The notes below the pieces were generated by a model that saw only the letters and a program-made list of their open reading frames with translations, was not told the origin of the DNA and did not search any database. Shown here piece after piece: positions 15,926-24,715 of a DNA stretch of 64,000 nucleotides. The stretch is from Pasteurella atlantica (GTDB lineage Bacteria > Pseudomonadota > Gammaproteobacteria > Enterobacterales > Pasteurellaceae). Position numbers and translations under genes: made by a program. The stretch is taken from assembly GCF_963693435.1 (NCBI RefSeq), contig NZ_OY856306.1, forward strand, positions 744,001-808,000. Reading direction: 5' to 3'. Numbering within the stretch: position 1 is the first letter of the stretch; each line of letters begins with the position of its first letter.

Positions 15926-17281
15926 TTATCGCATCGTTACAAATTCTTCCGAACCTGTTGGGTGGATTGCCACTGTGTTATCAAAATCTGCTTTTGTTGC
16001 ACCCATTTTGATTGCCACCGCAAAACCTTGAATCATTTCATCCACACCAAAGCCGATACCGTGTAAGCCGACAATTTTTTCATCTTTACCTGCACAAACC
16101 AACTTCATTCTGCAAGGCTGACGGTGTTGAGTTACGGCGGTGTACATTGCCGTAAATGATGAAGTATAAACTTTCACGTTTTCTTCGCTATATTGCTCAA
16201 TCGCTTGTGGCTCAGTTAAACCGATCGTACCAATAGCTGGGTGGCTGAATACTACTGTTGGGATTAAGCTGTAATCTAAATGCTCGTTTGGTTTGTTATT
16301 GAATAAACGCTCAGATAAACGACGTCCCGCCGCCACTGCCACAGGAGTTAATTCCACACCACCTTCGATAATATCGCCGACCGCATAAATGCCTTCAACA
16401 TTGGTGTTTTGGAATTTATCCACTTTGATAAAGCCACGTGCGTTTGTTTCCACACCTGTTGCTTCAAGGTTGATCACGTCCGTTGCTGGCTGACGACCGA
16501 TTGCCCAAATTAAGCAATCTACGGTTTGTTCACGACCGTCTTCTAATTTTAAGGTTACTGAACCATCTGCATTTTTAACCACTTCTTGTGGGATTGCTTG
16601 GGTGTGTAATTGAATGCCCTCTTGGGCTAACACTTCTAATAAGGTATCCACAATGAACGGATCAAAAGTACGCAATGGACTATGCTTACGCACAAATAAA
16701 TGAGCCTCAGCACCTAAGCTATTTAATACGCCTGCAAGTTCTACGGCAATATAACCTGCACCCACCACAGCCACACGTTTAGGTAATTTGGTTAATTCAA
16801 AGAAACCGTTAGAATCGATACCGTGTTCCGCCCCTTTAATATTTGGACGTGTTGGACGACCACCTGTTGCGATCAAAATATGATCCGCCGTGATTTGTTC
16901 GCCATTCACTTCAATGGTATTTTTATTCACAAATTTCGCAAAACCATTGATCACATCAATATTATTTTTTGCTAACACATTGTTATAAGATTGATGAATA
17001 CGTCCAATATAAGCTTGACGACTTTCGATCAATTTTGAAAAATCAAAGTCTTTCAAATCAACATTAAAACCATAATCAGGTGCATAAAGTTTAATTGCTT
17101 CTGCAATTTGAACCCCGTGCCACATCACTTTTTTCGGCACACAGCCCACGTTCACGCAAGTACCACCTAAATCTTGTGCCTCAATAATCGCACATTTTTT
17201 GCCATAGCTTGCTGCACGGTTAATTGAGGCAATACCACCGCTACCACCACCGATAGCGATATAATCATAATGTTTTGTCAT
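15926..17281 (-). CDS. gor: Glutathione-disulfide reductase
   Basis: This 451-residue cytosolic FAD flavoenzyme reduces glutathione disulfide with NADPH and is collinear with E. coli Gor. The FAD dinucleotide fold GGGSGG is at 11-16. The redox-active pair is Cys42 and Cys47 in TCVNVGC. The NAD(P) fold (GAGYIA) is central, and the dimer-interface His-Pro in [14 protein letters not shown] is at the C-terminus. I set the start at 17281 ([13 protein letters not shown]), with AGGA eight bases upstream. A frame extending to 17338 would add 19 residues with no homologue and is partly encoded by an uptake signal. Confidence 0.97.
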   Translation of the reverse strand: MTKHYDYIAIGGGSGGIASINRAASYGKKCAIIEAQDLGGTCVNVGCVPKKVMWHGVQIAEAIKLYAPDYGFNVDLKDFDFSKLIESRQAYIGRIHQSYNNVLAKNNIDVINGFAKFVNKNTIEVNGEQITADHILIATGGRPTRPNIKGAEHGIDSNGFFELTKLPKRVAVVGAGYIAVELAGVLNSLGAEAHLFVRKHSPLRTFDPFIVDTLLEVLAQEGIQLHTQAIPQEVVKNADGSVTLKLEDGREQTVDCLIWAIGRQPATDVINLEATGVETNARGFIKVDKFQNTNVEGIYAVGDIIEGGVELTPVAVAAGRRLSERLFNNKPNEHLDYSLIPTVVFSHPAIGTIGLTEPQAIEQYSEENVKVYTSSFTAMYTAVTQHRQPCRMKLVCAGKDEKIVGLHGIGFGVDEMIQGFAVAIKMGATKADFDNTVAIHPTGSEEFVTMR

Positions 17282-17451
17282 AGTTTGTTCCTGTTGTATA
17301 AGTGTATAAGCGGTAACATTTGATAAAGATTTTACCAAATTTAAAATAGAAAAGAACCCTTTTAATTTGATAGGATTTATTGATTGATTATGAATATGGA
17401 AAATAGAGCGTATAGGAAGTCACGATGAAATTGTTTAGTTTAGTTTTTGGG

Positions 17452-17471
17452 TTTTTTCAGCTATAATTTCA
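17452..17471. repeat. Left direct repeat flanking the R-M cassette
   Basis: TTTTTTCAGCTATAATTTCA is identical to 19713-19732. Similarity continues imperfectly for about 10 more bases. It carries a TATAAT box (17462-17467) that could drive the methyltransferase. The rest of the 295-base gor-methyltransferase gap holds an uptake signal near 17303 on the gor side and otherwise A+T-rich sequence. Confidence 0.85.
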
Positions 17472-17576
17472 CAAAGATTTTACATAACTAAATTAATTTT
17501 AATGATATTTAGGCTATTAAGAAATATAAATAAAAATTCTAAGTAAATTATAAAAAAATATAGGGGTTACAAATAT

Positions 17577-18845
17577 ATGAGAAGAAGGGCTATCTCTTTA
17601 TTCTCTGGTGCAGGTGGAATGGATTTAGGTATGATCCAAGCAGGTTTTGAAATACATTGGGCAAATGATTTTGAACCTATTGCAGTAGAAACATATAAAA
17701 GAAATATAAGTAAACATATTATTCTTGGGGATATTAGAAATATAAAAAGTAATGATATTCCCTTTGAAAAAGGAGAACTTGATCTCATTATTGGCGGGTT
17801 TCCTTGCCAAGGTTTTTCTATTGCAAATAAAAATAGAACAATTAAAGATGAGAGAAATTTTTTATATAAAGAAATGTTAAGAATAATTAAAGATAAATAT
17901 CCAAAATTTTTTGTAGCAGAAAATGTTAAAGGTATTTTGAACCTGGAAAAAGGAAAAGTTATCAAGATGATAAAAGATGATTTTGCTAGTTTAGGTTATA
18001 AAGTAGATATTAAACTATTAAATGCTGCAGATTATGGGGTTCCTCAGCAGAGAGAAAGGGTGATCATTATTGGAAATAGACTTAATTTAGAAAATCCTTT
18101 TCCTGAAATTACTCACGCAGATATTTATGAAGGGGAAAATAATTATAATAATCCATCTGAAAAATATCAGAATACTAACTTATTACCTTACGTAACTGTC
18201 GAAGAAAGTATTAGTTTTTTAAAAGATATACCTTTACAGAATAATACTATAAATAATTTTATTAAAGTTGATGATAGAAAAATATATAATCATATTGCAA
18301 GTACTAGTGTTCAAGATACATTTTGGGGAAGAAAATACCAAGTAAATCAGGCTGATATTTGTGATTATTTAAAATATTGGAGAAATAAATCAGGTTGGTC
18401 AACGAAAAGAGTTGATGAACACTTTGGATATAAACATACTGCTGGGCATTGGTTTAGGAAAGATAATAACTCAGGCAGTATTCCTAAACCATCTGATTGG
18501 TGGGAATTAAAAAAAATTCTTGGATTTGATAATAAATATGATAAAGAAGTAACAGAGTTTGTAGAGAAACCTATTAAATTTGAGCAATCACTTAGAATAA
18601 CAAATTGGAATAGAGCGAGTGATACTATAACAGCAACATCACCAGAGATACATATCAATAAAGAAAGACGACTATCAGCAAGAGAATGTGCAATCTTACA
18701 AACTTTTCCAGATGATTTCATTTTTGAAGGCTCATTAAATTTAATGTATCGACAAATTGGAAATGCTGTTCCTGTTTTACTCGCTAAGAAGATTGGGGAA
18801 GTTATTTTACAAACGTTAAATTTAGAGGAGTGTAATAATGAATGA
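17577..18845 (+). CDS. Type II DNA (cytosine-5) methyltransferase
   Basis: This 422-residue Dcm/HhaI-type C5-methyltransferase would protect host DNA from the adjoining endonuclease. Ordered motifs are: I, FSGAGGMDLG (9-18); IV, GGFPCQGFS with catalytic Cys77; VI, AENVKG (114-119); VIII, QQRER (157-161); X, RQIGNAVPVLLAKKIG (392-407). The target-recognition region (about 170-350) contains an unusual Trp-rich block at 262-320 (WRNKSGWSTKRVDEHFGY, TAGHWFR, DWWELKK). The cognate site cannot be read from sequence. Arg codons are mostly AGA, unlike the CGT of neighbouring host genes, a sign of transfer. AGGGG lies about 10 bases before the ATG. Confidence 0.93.
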   Translation: MRRRAISLFSGAGGMDLGMIQAGFEIHWANDFEPIAVETYKRNISKHIILGDIRNIKSNDIPFEKGELDLIIGGFPCQGFSIANKNRTIKDERNFLYKEMLRIIKDKYPKFFVAENVKGILNLEKGKVIKMIKDDFASLGYKVDIKLLNAADYGVPQQRERVIIIGNRLNLENPFPEITHADIYEGENNYNNPSEKYQNTNLLPYVTVEESISFLKDIPLQNNTINNFIKVDDRKIYNHIASTSVQDTFWGRKYQVNQADICDYLKYWRNKSGWSTKRVDEHFGYKHTAGHWFRKDNNSGSIPKPSDWWELKKILGFDNKYDKEVTEFVEKPIKFEQSLRITNWNRASDTITATSPEIHINKERRLSARECAILQTFPDDFIFEGSLNLMYRQIGNAVPVLLAKKIGEVILQTLNLEECNNE

Positions 18846-19602
18846 TAAGACATTAAAAAATATTGAAGAGCTTGAGTTAAAATATTTAAAAAAATATTAT
18901 CATTTCTTAAAATTTGCGGAAGATGAAATGTTTTATGGTTTCAAAACAAAAGAAGCCATAAAAGATGATTGGTTTGGTCTTTATGGTGATGAGAATGGAA
19001 AAGGCATCAGTGATTTTGCGGTTGGAGCAGAAAGAATAGTTTATTCATTACTGAATGGGAAAGGTATTGGACAACCTAATTCATCTCCAGTAGGTGCTGA
19101 TTTATTTTTTGAAGTTGAAGATGCGTATATTCATATAGATTTGAAAACGGTACAAAAGGATAATATAGGTGACTTTACAACAAGTATATTTGTAGGAAGA
19201 AATCAAAATAGTTATAAAGGTAATATGATTGTAAGAGGTGAAGTTAGAGCGTATGAACCAGCTCTTCCGACGTTCTATAATAAAAATAAGGAAAATCAAA
19301 AAATCTGTTTATCTTATTTCATTACTATTCTTTATGACAGAAAAAACTTAGATATATTAGTAATTACTATTGATTGTATGCCAAATGGAGAGCTTGAAAG
19401 TCACTATAAAGAGCGAGTATTGAAAGCGGGCAAAAACTTAGATAAAACTAGATTTAATATTAAGGAAGTAAATAAATTTGAATTATTGGATGGCAAGCCT
19501 TCAAGAATAAAAGTCATTTATTTTGATGAAAAAATGGATGAGGATACAAAAAATAAATTGACAATTTTTGAACAAATCTATAAAGATAATACCTTAAACT
19601 AA
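18838..19602 (+). CDS. Type II restriction endonuclease (PD-(D/E)xK)
   Basis: This 254-residue protein starts eight bases inside the methyltransferase gene, with GAGGAG seven bases before its ATG. It has the PD-(D/E)xK nuclease core as G-A-D88, then I-H-I-D101-L-K103 at the end of the next strand. Its position, size and core motif make it the cognate endonuclease; the cleavage site is unknown. There is no signal or membrane segment. The N-terminal 60 residues are helical and charged and may contribute to dimerisation or DNA contacts. Codon use is as A+T-rich and AGA-rich as in the methyltransferase. No controller (C) protein gene is present, so expression timing may rest on the overlap. Confidence 0.85.
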   Translation: MNDKTLKNIEELELKYLKKYYHFLKFAEDEMFYGFKTKEAIKDDWFGLYGDENGKGISDFAVGAERIVYSLLNGKGIGQPNSSPVGADLFFEVEDAYIHIDLKTVQKDNIGDFTTSIFVGRNQNSYKGNMIVRGEVRAYEPALPTFYNKNKENQKICLSYFITILYDRKNLDILVITIDCMPNGELESHYKERVLKAGKNLDKTRFNIKEVNKFELLDGKPSRIKVIYFDEKMDEDTKNKLTIFEQIYKDNTLN

Positions 19603-19643
19603 ATAATGTTAATTATTTAATTATGGTTAACCCCATATCAGAT

Positions 19644-19712
19644 AGCGGTCGGATCTGTTTCTTTTTTTGCAAAAAATTTATAAGATCTGACTGCTTTTTT
19701 TCTCTTTTTTAC
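19644..19712 (+). terminator. Terminator after the endonuclease gene, carrying uptake signals
   Basis: AGCGGTCGGATCT (19644-19656) and AGATCTGACTGCT (19683-19695) pair over 13 positions with two G-T wobbles, and long T-runs follow. The loop carries TTTGCAAAAAATTTAT, the usual extension of this uptake signal. Confidence 0.75.
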
Positions 19713-19732
19713 TTTTTTCAGCTATAATTTCA
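19713..19732. repeat. Right direct repeat of the R-M cassette, containing the fabI -10 box
   Basis: It is identical over 20 bases to 17452-17471. TATAAT at 19723-19728 lies 40 bases before the fabI ATG and is the likely fabI -10 element. The -35 region is a poor T-rich stretch. Confidence 0.85.
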
Positions 19733-19767
19733 AAAAATTTTATACTACATCATTTTAAGGAAACAAT

Positions 19768-20553
19768 ATGGGTTTTTTAGCAGGTAAACGTATTTTAGTC
19801 ACAGGTTTAGCAAGTAATCGTTCTATTGCTTATGGTATTGCTCAAGCTTTTGCTCGTGAGGGGGCTGAGTTAGCCTTCACTTATCTAAACGATAAATTAA
19901 AACCTCGTGTGGAAAAATTTGCACAAGAGTTTGGAGCAAAAATTGTATTGTCTTTAGATGTGGCGAGTGATGAAAATATCACGGAATGTTTTTCAGAATT
20001 AAATAAACATTGGGATAAATTTGACGGTTTTGTTCACGCAATTGGTTTTGCTCCAGCGGATCAATTAGAGGGTGATTATGTCAATGCTGCCACTCGTGAA
20101 GGATTTAAAATTGCACACGATATTAGTGCATATAGTTTTGTTGCGATGGCTCAAGCAGCTCGTCCTATGTTAAATCCAAATTCAGCATTATTAACCCTGT
20201 CTTATTTGGGTGCGGAACGTTCAATTCCTAACTATAACGTGATGTGTTTAGCAAAAGCGTCACTTGAGGCGAGTACACGTGTGATGGCGGCAGATTTAGG
20301 TAAAGAAGGCATTCGTGTCAATGCAATTTCAGCAGGTCCAATTCGTACATTAGCGGCTTCTGGCATTAAAGATTTCAAAAAAATGCTTTCTACTTTTGAA
20401 AAATCAGCACCACTGAAACGTACTGTGACTATTGAAGATGTGGGTAATTCAGCTGCATTTTTATGCTCTGATTTAGCCTCTGGTGTAACTGGCGAAATTT
20501 TACACGTTGATGCAGGCTTTAGTACTACAGCAATGTCAAATTTAAGTGAGTAA
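19768..20553 (+). CDS. fabI: Enoyl-ACP reductase (NADH)
   Basis: This 261-residue short-chain reductase catalyses the last step of each fatty-acid elongation cycle. The N-terminal nucleotide site [15 protein letters not shown] is FabI-specific. The catalytic pair Tyr156 and Lys163 (Y-x6-K), with Tyr146, sits in [20 protein letters not shown]. The C-terminal segment [11 protein letters not shown] is complete. AAGG lies just upstream of the ATG. The promoter appears duplicated by the inserted R-M cassette. It is followed by a strong hairpin and faces the convergent tlpA-like gene. Confidence 0.98.
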   Translation: MGFLAGKRILVTGLASNRSIAYGIAQAFAREGAELAFTYLNDKLKPRVEKFAQEFGAKIVLSLDVASDENITECFSELNKHWDKFDGFVHAIGFAPADQLEGDYVNAATREGFKIAHDISAYSFVAMAQAARPMLNPNSALLTLSYLGAERSIPNYNVMCLAKASLEASTRVMAADLGKEGIRVNAISAGPIRTLAASGIKDFKKMLSTFEKSAPLKRTVTIEDVGNSAAFLCSDLASGVTGEILHVDAGFSTTAMSNLSE

Positions 20554-20561
20554 GTATGAGG

Positions 20562-20601
20562 GTAAAGACATAGCATTAGGCTATGTCTTTACACAATTTT
20601 T
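20562..20601. terminator. Terminator between fabI and the convergent tlpA-like gene
   Basis: A 13-bp perfect stem, GTAAAGACATAGC (20562-20574) and GCTATGTCTTTAC (20580-20592), with a five-base loop is followed by ACAATTTTT on the plus strand. Confidence 0.8.
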
Positions 20602-20621
20602 ATCAAAATATATCACTAGGA

Positions 20622-21089
20622 CTATTGAAAGAGCTGTTCAATTTGTTCATTAGTTAAATGCCCAGCTTGAGATTTTTTGATGTTAAGCTCTTTATCTAAA
20701 ATGATACTTGAAGGATAACCACGAATTCTGGCTCGTTTAATAATTTCTCCTTGTTCATCAAGCAGTACAGTGATATTTTTGTAATCTAATCCGTTATACC
20801 AGCGAATAAAATCTTCCGTTGATTTTTCACCTCTGTGAGTTGGCGAAACAAGGGTAATTACTTCAAAATTTTTGCCTTTTTCTGCACTTAATTTATCAAT
20901 ATCAGCTAATCCAGCTAAACAGAATGGACACCACGATGCCCAAACTTTCACATAAACGTCTTTACCCTTATATTGATTAAGAGAAATAGGCTGATTATTC
21001 AAATCTTTAAGTGGAATATCCGCTAAGCTTATTTGTGCATTGGCAGTGATTGAGAATAGTGCCAGCAATATAGAAAAATATTTTTTCAT
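20622..21089 (-). CDS. TlpA/DsbE-like periplasmic thioredoxin
   Basis: This 155-residue exported protein has a signal peptide (residues 1-18, cut after TANA) and a thioredoxin fold. The redox motif is WCPFC (Cys54, Cys57) and the cis-proline loop is RGYPSSIIL. It should receive electrons from the adjacent CcdA-like membrane protein and pass them to periplasmic partners, probably MsrAB encoded at the head of the same operon. The order tlpA-like, ccdA, msrAB matches what I recall of H. influenzae HI1453-HI1455. A role in cytochrome c maturation is an alternative, but no ccm genes are nearby. Confidence 0.9.
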   Translation of the reverse strand: MKKYFSILLALFSITANAQISLADIPLKDLNNQPISLNQYKGKDVYVKVWASWCPFCLAGLADIDKLSAEKGKNFEVITLVSPTHRGEKSTEDFIRWYNGLDYKNITVLLDEQGEIIKRARIRGYPSSIILDKELNIKKSQAGHLTNEQIEQLFQ

Positions 21090-21099
21090 TTTTTGTTCC

Positions 21100-21750
21100 T
21101 TACATAAAGATATTTAAGTTATTCGTAATCAGCAAAATACCCATTAAGATAATCAGTACGCCACCAAAAATTTTGAATTTACCAAGATGATTATTTAATA
21201 CTTTGGCTTTTTTCAATAATTCTTCTGAGAAGAATGAGAAAATCACAAAAGGTGTGGCAAGTCCAAGTACATATACAAACATCATTGTTACTCCATAAAA
21301 TGCCGAACTATCTTGGCTTGATAGAGCTAATACTGAAGCTAGAATGGGACCGATACAGGGTGTCCAACCTAAGCTAAATGTTAGTCCTAAAATAAAGGCT
21401 TCAATCGAGGCACTTTTGCCTGAGGTTTTAATTTCTACGGTTTTGGTTCTTTCTAAAAAGCCGAATTTAATGATATCTAATTGATGAATACCAAGAATAA
21501 TGACGATTACCCCTGCGACAACACGAGTGGTATCATTAAAGAGCAGGTCACCTAAAAAACTAAAACTAAATCCGAGTCCAATAAAAGTAACAGATAAGCC
21601 TAAAATAAATAGAAATGTATTGAGGATTTTTTTGCCCCCTTTACTTAAAATACCAAAATAGATCGGCATAATCGGAAAAATACACGGCGATAAAAAAGAG
21701 GCGAGCCCCGCTAAAAATACACTACTAATTACTAATTGTTGTTCAATCAT
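21100..21750 (-). CDS. ccdA: CcdA-family thiol electron transporter
   Basis: This 216-residue inner-membrane protein has about six hydrophobic segments and corresponds to the membrane core of DsbD. The two redox cysteines lie in FLSPCIFPIMP (Cys23) and LGWTPCIGPIL (Cys132), the CcdA hallmark. It moves electrons from cytosolic thioredoxin across the membrane to the TlpA-like protein encoded 10 bases downstream. It follows msrAB by a single base, indicating co-transcription and probable coupling. Role in Msr reduction rather than cytochrome assembly is inferred from the operon. Confidence 0.9.
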   Translation of the reverse strand: MIEQQLVISSVFLAGLASFLSPCIFPIMPIYFGILSKGGKKILNTFLFILGLSVTFIGLGFSFSFLGDLLFNDTTRVVAGVIVIILGIHQLDIIKFGFLERTKTVEIKTSGKSASIEAFILGLTFSLGWTPCIGPILASVLALSSQDSSAFYGVTMMFVYVLGLATPFVIFSFFSEELLKKAKVLNNHLGKFKIFGGVLIILMGILLITNNLNIFM

Positions 21751-21751
21751 T

Positions 21752-22819
21752 TTATTTTGCTTGTCCTGTTATTTGGTTGATTAAATAGCCATATCCTTCG
21801 GCTTCCATTTGTTCTAATGGAATAAATTTAATTGCGGCACTGTTAATGCAATAGCGTAAGCCACCTTTGTCTTTTGGTCCATCATCAAAAACGTGCCCTA
21901 AGTGTGCTTGACCGCTACGGCTTAAAACTTCGGTTCTGACCATATTAAAGCTGGTATCGTCATCATAATTTACGACATCTTTATCGATTGGCTTGGTAAA
22001 ACTTGGCCAACCACAGCCCGATTCAAATTTATCCATTGATGAAAATAACGGTTCGCCAGTGGTTACATCGACATAAATACCGTCTTTAAAATTATCCCAA
22101 TATTCATTACTGAACGAATGCTCTGTGTTTTTCTTTTGGGTAACACTGTATTGTAACGGTGTTAATTTTGCTTTGAGTTCTTTATCGCTTGGCTTTGGAT
22201 AATCATTTGGATCAATGATGACCTTATTCGCTTTCTCTAGATCAATATGGCAATAACCATTCGGATTTTTTGCTAAATAATCCTGATGATAGTCTTCCGC
22301 TAATACATAATTTTTTAACGGCTCAACTTCTACTTGAATTTTATCTTGATATTTTTTCTGTTGTTGCTCAATCACGTTTAACACAACGGCTTTATCCATC
22401 TCATTTTGGTAGTAAACGCCAGTGCGATACTGTCTGCCACGATCGTTGCCTTGTTTATTTACGCTTGTTGGATCGATAACTTGAAAATAGTATTTCAATA
22501 ATTTTTCTAACGAAATTTTATTAGCATCATAAGTGACTTTTACCGTTTCAGCGTGATCGGTTTTTCCAATAAGCTGGTAGTTAGTCTGAGATGTTTTGCC
22601 ATTTGCATAGCCTGAAACCGCATCTTTTACACCATATATTTTTTCCATATAGGCTTCAATACCCCAAAAACAGCCACCTGCTAAGTAAATCTGTTGTAGA
22701 TTTTCCGTTTGTGTTTGCGTCATCATTGTATGCTCCATTGTTTTTTCGTTTTCATTATTTGCGGTTACCTTTAACGATAATAGCGTTAAAGGAATGAATA
22801 ATAAATAGCTTAATTTCAT
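21752..22819 (-). CDS. msrAB: Bifunctional peptide methionine sulfoxide reductase MsrA/MsrB, exported
   Basis: This 355-residue fusion has a Sec signal peptide (about residues 1-21), an MsrA domain (catalytic GGCFWG, Cys50) and an MsrB domain (resolving Cys269 in SGCGWPSF, catalytic Cys324 in RYCINSAA). Together they repair S- and R-methionine sulfoxide in periplasmic proteins. The CxxC zinc motifs of many MsrB proteins are absent (GEPLFSS replaces CGxPLF). In Neisseria the equivalent protein has a fused N-terminal thioredoxin; here that module is a separate gene in the same operon. The gene is divergent from an ECF sigma factor, which is informative because gonococcal Ecf controls msrAB. Confidence 0.96.
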   Translation of the reverse strand: MKLSYLLFIPLTLLSLKVTANNENEKTMEHTMMTQTQTENLQQIYLAGGCFWGIEAYMEKIYGVKDAVSGYANGKTSQTNYQLIGKTDHAETVKVTYDANKISLEKLLKYYFQVIDPTSVNKQGNDRGRQYRTGVYYQNEMDKAVVLNVIEQQQKKYQDKIQVEVEPLKNYVLAEDYHQDYLAKNPNGYCHIDLEKANKVIIDPNDYPKPSDKELKAKLTPLQYSVTQKKNTEHSFSNEYWDNFKDGIYVDVTTGEPLFSSMDKFESGCGWPSFTKPIDKDVVNYDDDTSFNMVRTEVLSRSGQAHLGHVFDDGPKDKGGLRYCINSAAIKFIPLEQMEAEGYGYLINQITGQAK

Positions 22820-22938
22820 TGAGTATCCTTTTATTTAAAAATAATTTCTGCTTAAAAGTTTTTATCCTTTATAATGTTAGTCGTAGTAATCACAAAATGC
22901 TTACACATTTTTTTATATTTTTTAAGGAAGTAAAAATA

Positions 22939-23514
22939 GTGATAAATAATGCAATCAATAATTCCTTTTCTGATCAGCAATTAAACGAAATTCGAGAGCA
23001 GATGTTAAAATTTGCTTACTTACAACTTAACAATAGTGATATTGCAGAAGATATGGTTCAAGAGGCATTATTAGGTGCTTTAAATAATATTACTCACTTT
23101 AAACGTCAAGCAGCACTTAAGACATGGATCTTTGCAATTTTAAAAAATAAGATTATTGATTATCTGCGTCAAAAAGATCGCTTAGTGCTAGAAAGTGATT
23201 TAATCACAGAAGAGAATGAAAATACATTTTTTGATCAAAAAGATCACTGGAAACCACAATATAGCCAAACGTCGTGGCAAGATAATGAAGATAAAATTTA
23301 CTCAAAAGAATTTTGGTTGATTTTTGAAGCCTGTTTAACTTATTTACCTGCCAAGCAAGCTCAGGTCTTTATGATGAGGGAGTATTTAGACTTTCCATCA
23401 AAAGAAATTTGTGAAACCGTTAAAATCACAACGAGTAATTTACATATTTTGTTATATCGTGCCAGATTACAATTACAGCATTGTTTGTCTAGAAAGTTAA
23501 AATTGGAGGATTAA
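22939..23514 (+). CDS. ECF-type RNA polymerase sigma factor
   Basis: This 191-residue sigma-70 family protein has region 2 (DIAEDMVQEALLGALNNITHF, then TWIFAILKNKIIDYLR) and region 4 (LPAKQAQVFMMREYLDF to the HTH around KEICETVKITTSNLHILLYRAR). It lacks regions 1 and 3, so it is of the ECF group. I place the start at GTG 22939: AAGGAAG lies eight bases upstream, and the extra 40 residues of the frame from 22819 are Phe/Leu-rich and non-homologous. It is divergent from msrAB and followed two bases later by a small Cys/His protein. It probably controls msrAB-ccdA-tlpA in response to envelope oxidative stress, by analogy with Neisseria. Confidence 0.9.
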   Translation: MINNAINNSFSDQQLNEIREQMLKFAYLQLNNSDIAEDMVQEALLGALNNITHFKRQAALKTWIFAILKNKIIDYLRQKDRLVLESDLITEENENTFFDQKDHWKPQYSQTSWQDNEDKIYSKEFWLIFEACLTYLPAKQAQVFMMREYLDFPSKEICETVKITTSNLHILLYRARLQLQHCLSRKLKLED

Positions 23515-23516
23515 AA

Positions 23517-23690
23517 ATGAAATGTTTACAAGTCACGCAATTAGTTTCACAATCCCGCGAAAGAAAATTAAAATTCAATGAAAAGTGTGGAGTGATGGCT
23601 CATTTAGTTATTTGTCCTCAATGTCGTCATTTTAAAAAAAATTGTCAACAAATGAGTGAAATTATGAAAAAATTTGCGAATGAAGAGTAA
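23517..23690 (+). CDS. Small zinc-finger-like anti-sigma candidate
   Basis: This 57-residue frame (begins MKCLQVTQLV) follows the sigma gene after two bases, with TTGGAGGA as ribosome site. Residues H29, C33, C36 and the downstream C43 (MAHLVICPQCRHFKKNC) give an H-x3-C-x2-C arrangement, like the zinc-binding anti-sigma (ZAS) domain that holds ECF factors inactive. There is no transmembrane segment, so it would be a soluble cytosolic regulator, possibly redox-sensing through the Cys thiols. The gene is real on spacing, ribosome site and motif; the anti-sigma role is inferred. Confidence 0.8.
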   Translation: MKCLQVTQLVSQSRERKLKFNEKCGVMAHLVICPQCRHFKKNCQQMSEIMKKFANEE

Positions 23691-23694
23691 AACA

Positions 23695-23746
23695 AGCGGT
23701 AAGATAAAAAGAAAAATTTGCAAATTTTGTGTTTTATCTTACCGCT
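23695..23746. terminator. Large uptake-signal hairpin after the sigma operon
   Basis: A 15-bp perfect inverted repeat (23695-23709 with 23732-23746), with arms beginning AGCGGTAAGAT, encloses a 22-base loop containing TTTGCAAATTTT. No T-run follows on the plus strand. It is a likely transcription barrier built from two uptake signals. Confidence 0.55.
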
Positions 23747-23841
23747 AGGGTTATTGTATTCATTTTATTGAAATAACAGAAAAGCCCCCCATATTAGGGT
23801 TTTATTATTGATATATTTAAAATAGAGTTGGAGATTAAGTT

Positions 23842-24705
23842 ATGATGAGAATGTTTTTATTCCTAGCAACCAATATGGGTGTAATGATTGTTTTAGGAAT
23901 TATTTTAAGTTTAACAGGAATTGAGCGTAGCAGTTTAACTGGCTTGTTATTAATGGCAACAATGTTTGGATTTGCGGGTTCTATTATTTCGTTATTTTTA
24001 TCCAAAACAATGGCACTGCGTTCTGTGGGAGCGGAAATTATTCAAACCCCTCGCAACAATGCAGAGCAGTGGTTAATGGATACCGTACAACGTCAAACAG
24101 AGCAAGCAGGTATTCCAATGGTTGATGTTGCTATTTATCATTCTGCCGATGTGAATGCTTTTGCAACTGGGGCAACTAAAAAAGGGTCACTTGTTGCAGT
24201 AAGTACAGGGTTACTTAATACAATGACACAAGAGGAAGCAGAGGCGGTGATTGCTCACGAGGTATCGCATATTGCCAATGGTGATATGGTGACAATGACT
24301 TTATTACAAGGTGTGTTAAATACTTTTGTGATTTTTATCTCTAGAGTGATTGCGAGTGTGATTTCTCGAGGAGAAAATGGGCAAAGCCGTAGTACAGGTA
24401 TGTATTTTCTTGTTTCAATGGTATTAGAATTTGCATTAGGTATATTAGCGAGTATGATTGCAATGTGGTTTTCACGTTATCGTGAATTTAGAGCAGATGC
24501 AGGTTCAGCCAGTTTAGTTGGGAAAGAAAAAATGATTGCAGCATTGCAACGGTTACAATCTATTCACGAACCACAAGAAATGCAAGGTTCATTGTCTGCT
24601 TTTATGATTAATGTAACAAGCAAAGAATTATTTAGTAGCCACCCACCATTAGAAAAACGAATTGAAGCATTAAGAAATTTATCTCAGTTTGAACAAGCAA
24701 AGTAA
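23842..24705 (+). CDS. htpX: Membrane-bound zinc protease HtpX
   Basis: This 287-residue inner-membrane M48 protease has two N-terminal hydrophobic segments (about 5-25 and 33-53), zinc motif H139-E140-V-S-H143, two further hydrophobic segments after it, and the third ligand region EFRADAGSA. It is collinear with E. coli HtpX and cooperates with FtsH in removing damaged membrane proteins. TTGGAG lies nine bases before the ATG. hinT follows after 10 bases, so they are probably co-transcribed. It is the second M48 protease in the window and is clearly distinct from the lipoprotein at 15.1 kb. Confidence 0.97.
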   Translation: MMRMFLFLATNMGVMIVLGIILSLTGIERSSLTGLLLMATMFGFAGSIISLFLSKTMALRSVGAEIIQTPRNNAEQWLMDTVQRQTEQAGIPMVDVAIYHSADVNAFATGATKKGSLVAVSTGLLNTMTQEEAEAVIAHEVSHIANGDMVTMTLLQGVLNTFVIFISRVIASVISRGENGQSRSTGMYFLVSMVLEFALGILASMIAMWFSRYREFRADAGSASLVGKEKMIAALQRLQSIHEPQEMQGSLSAFMINVTSKELFSSHPPLEKRIEALRNLSQFEQAK

Positions 24706-24715
24706 GGAAAATAAA

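Noticed and set aside
17567-18853. Leftward frames of 132 and 162 residues across the methyltransferase
   Set aside because: They are antisense to conserved methyltransferase motifs and have no initiation signals.
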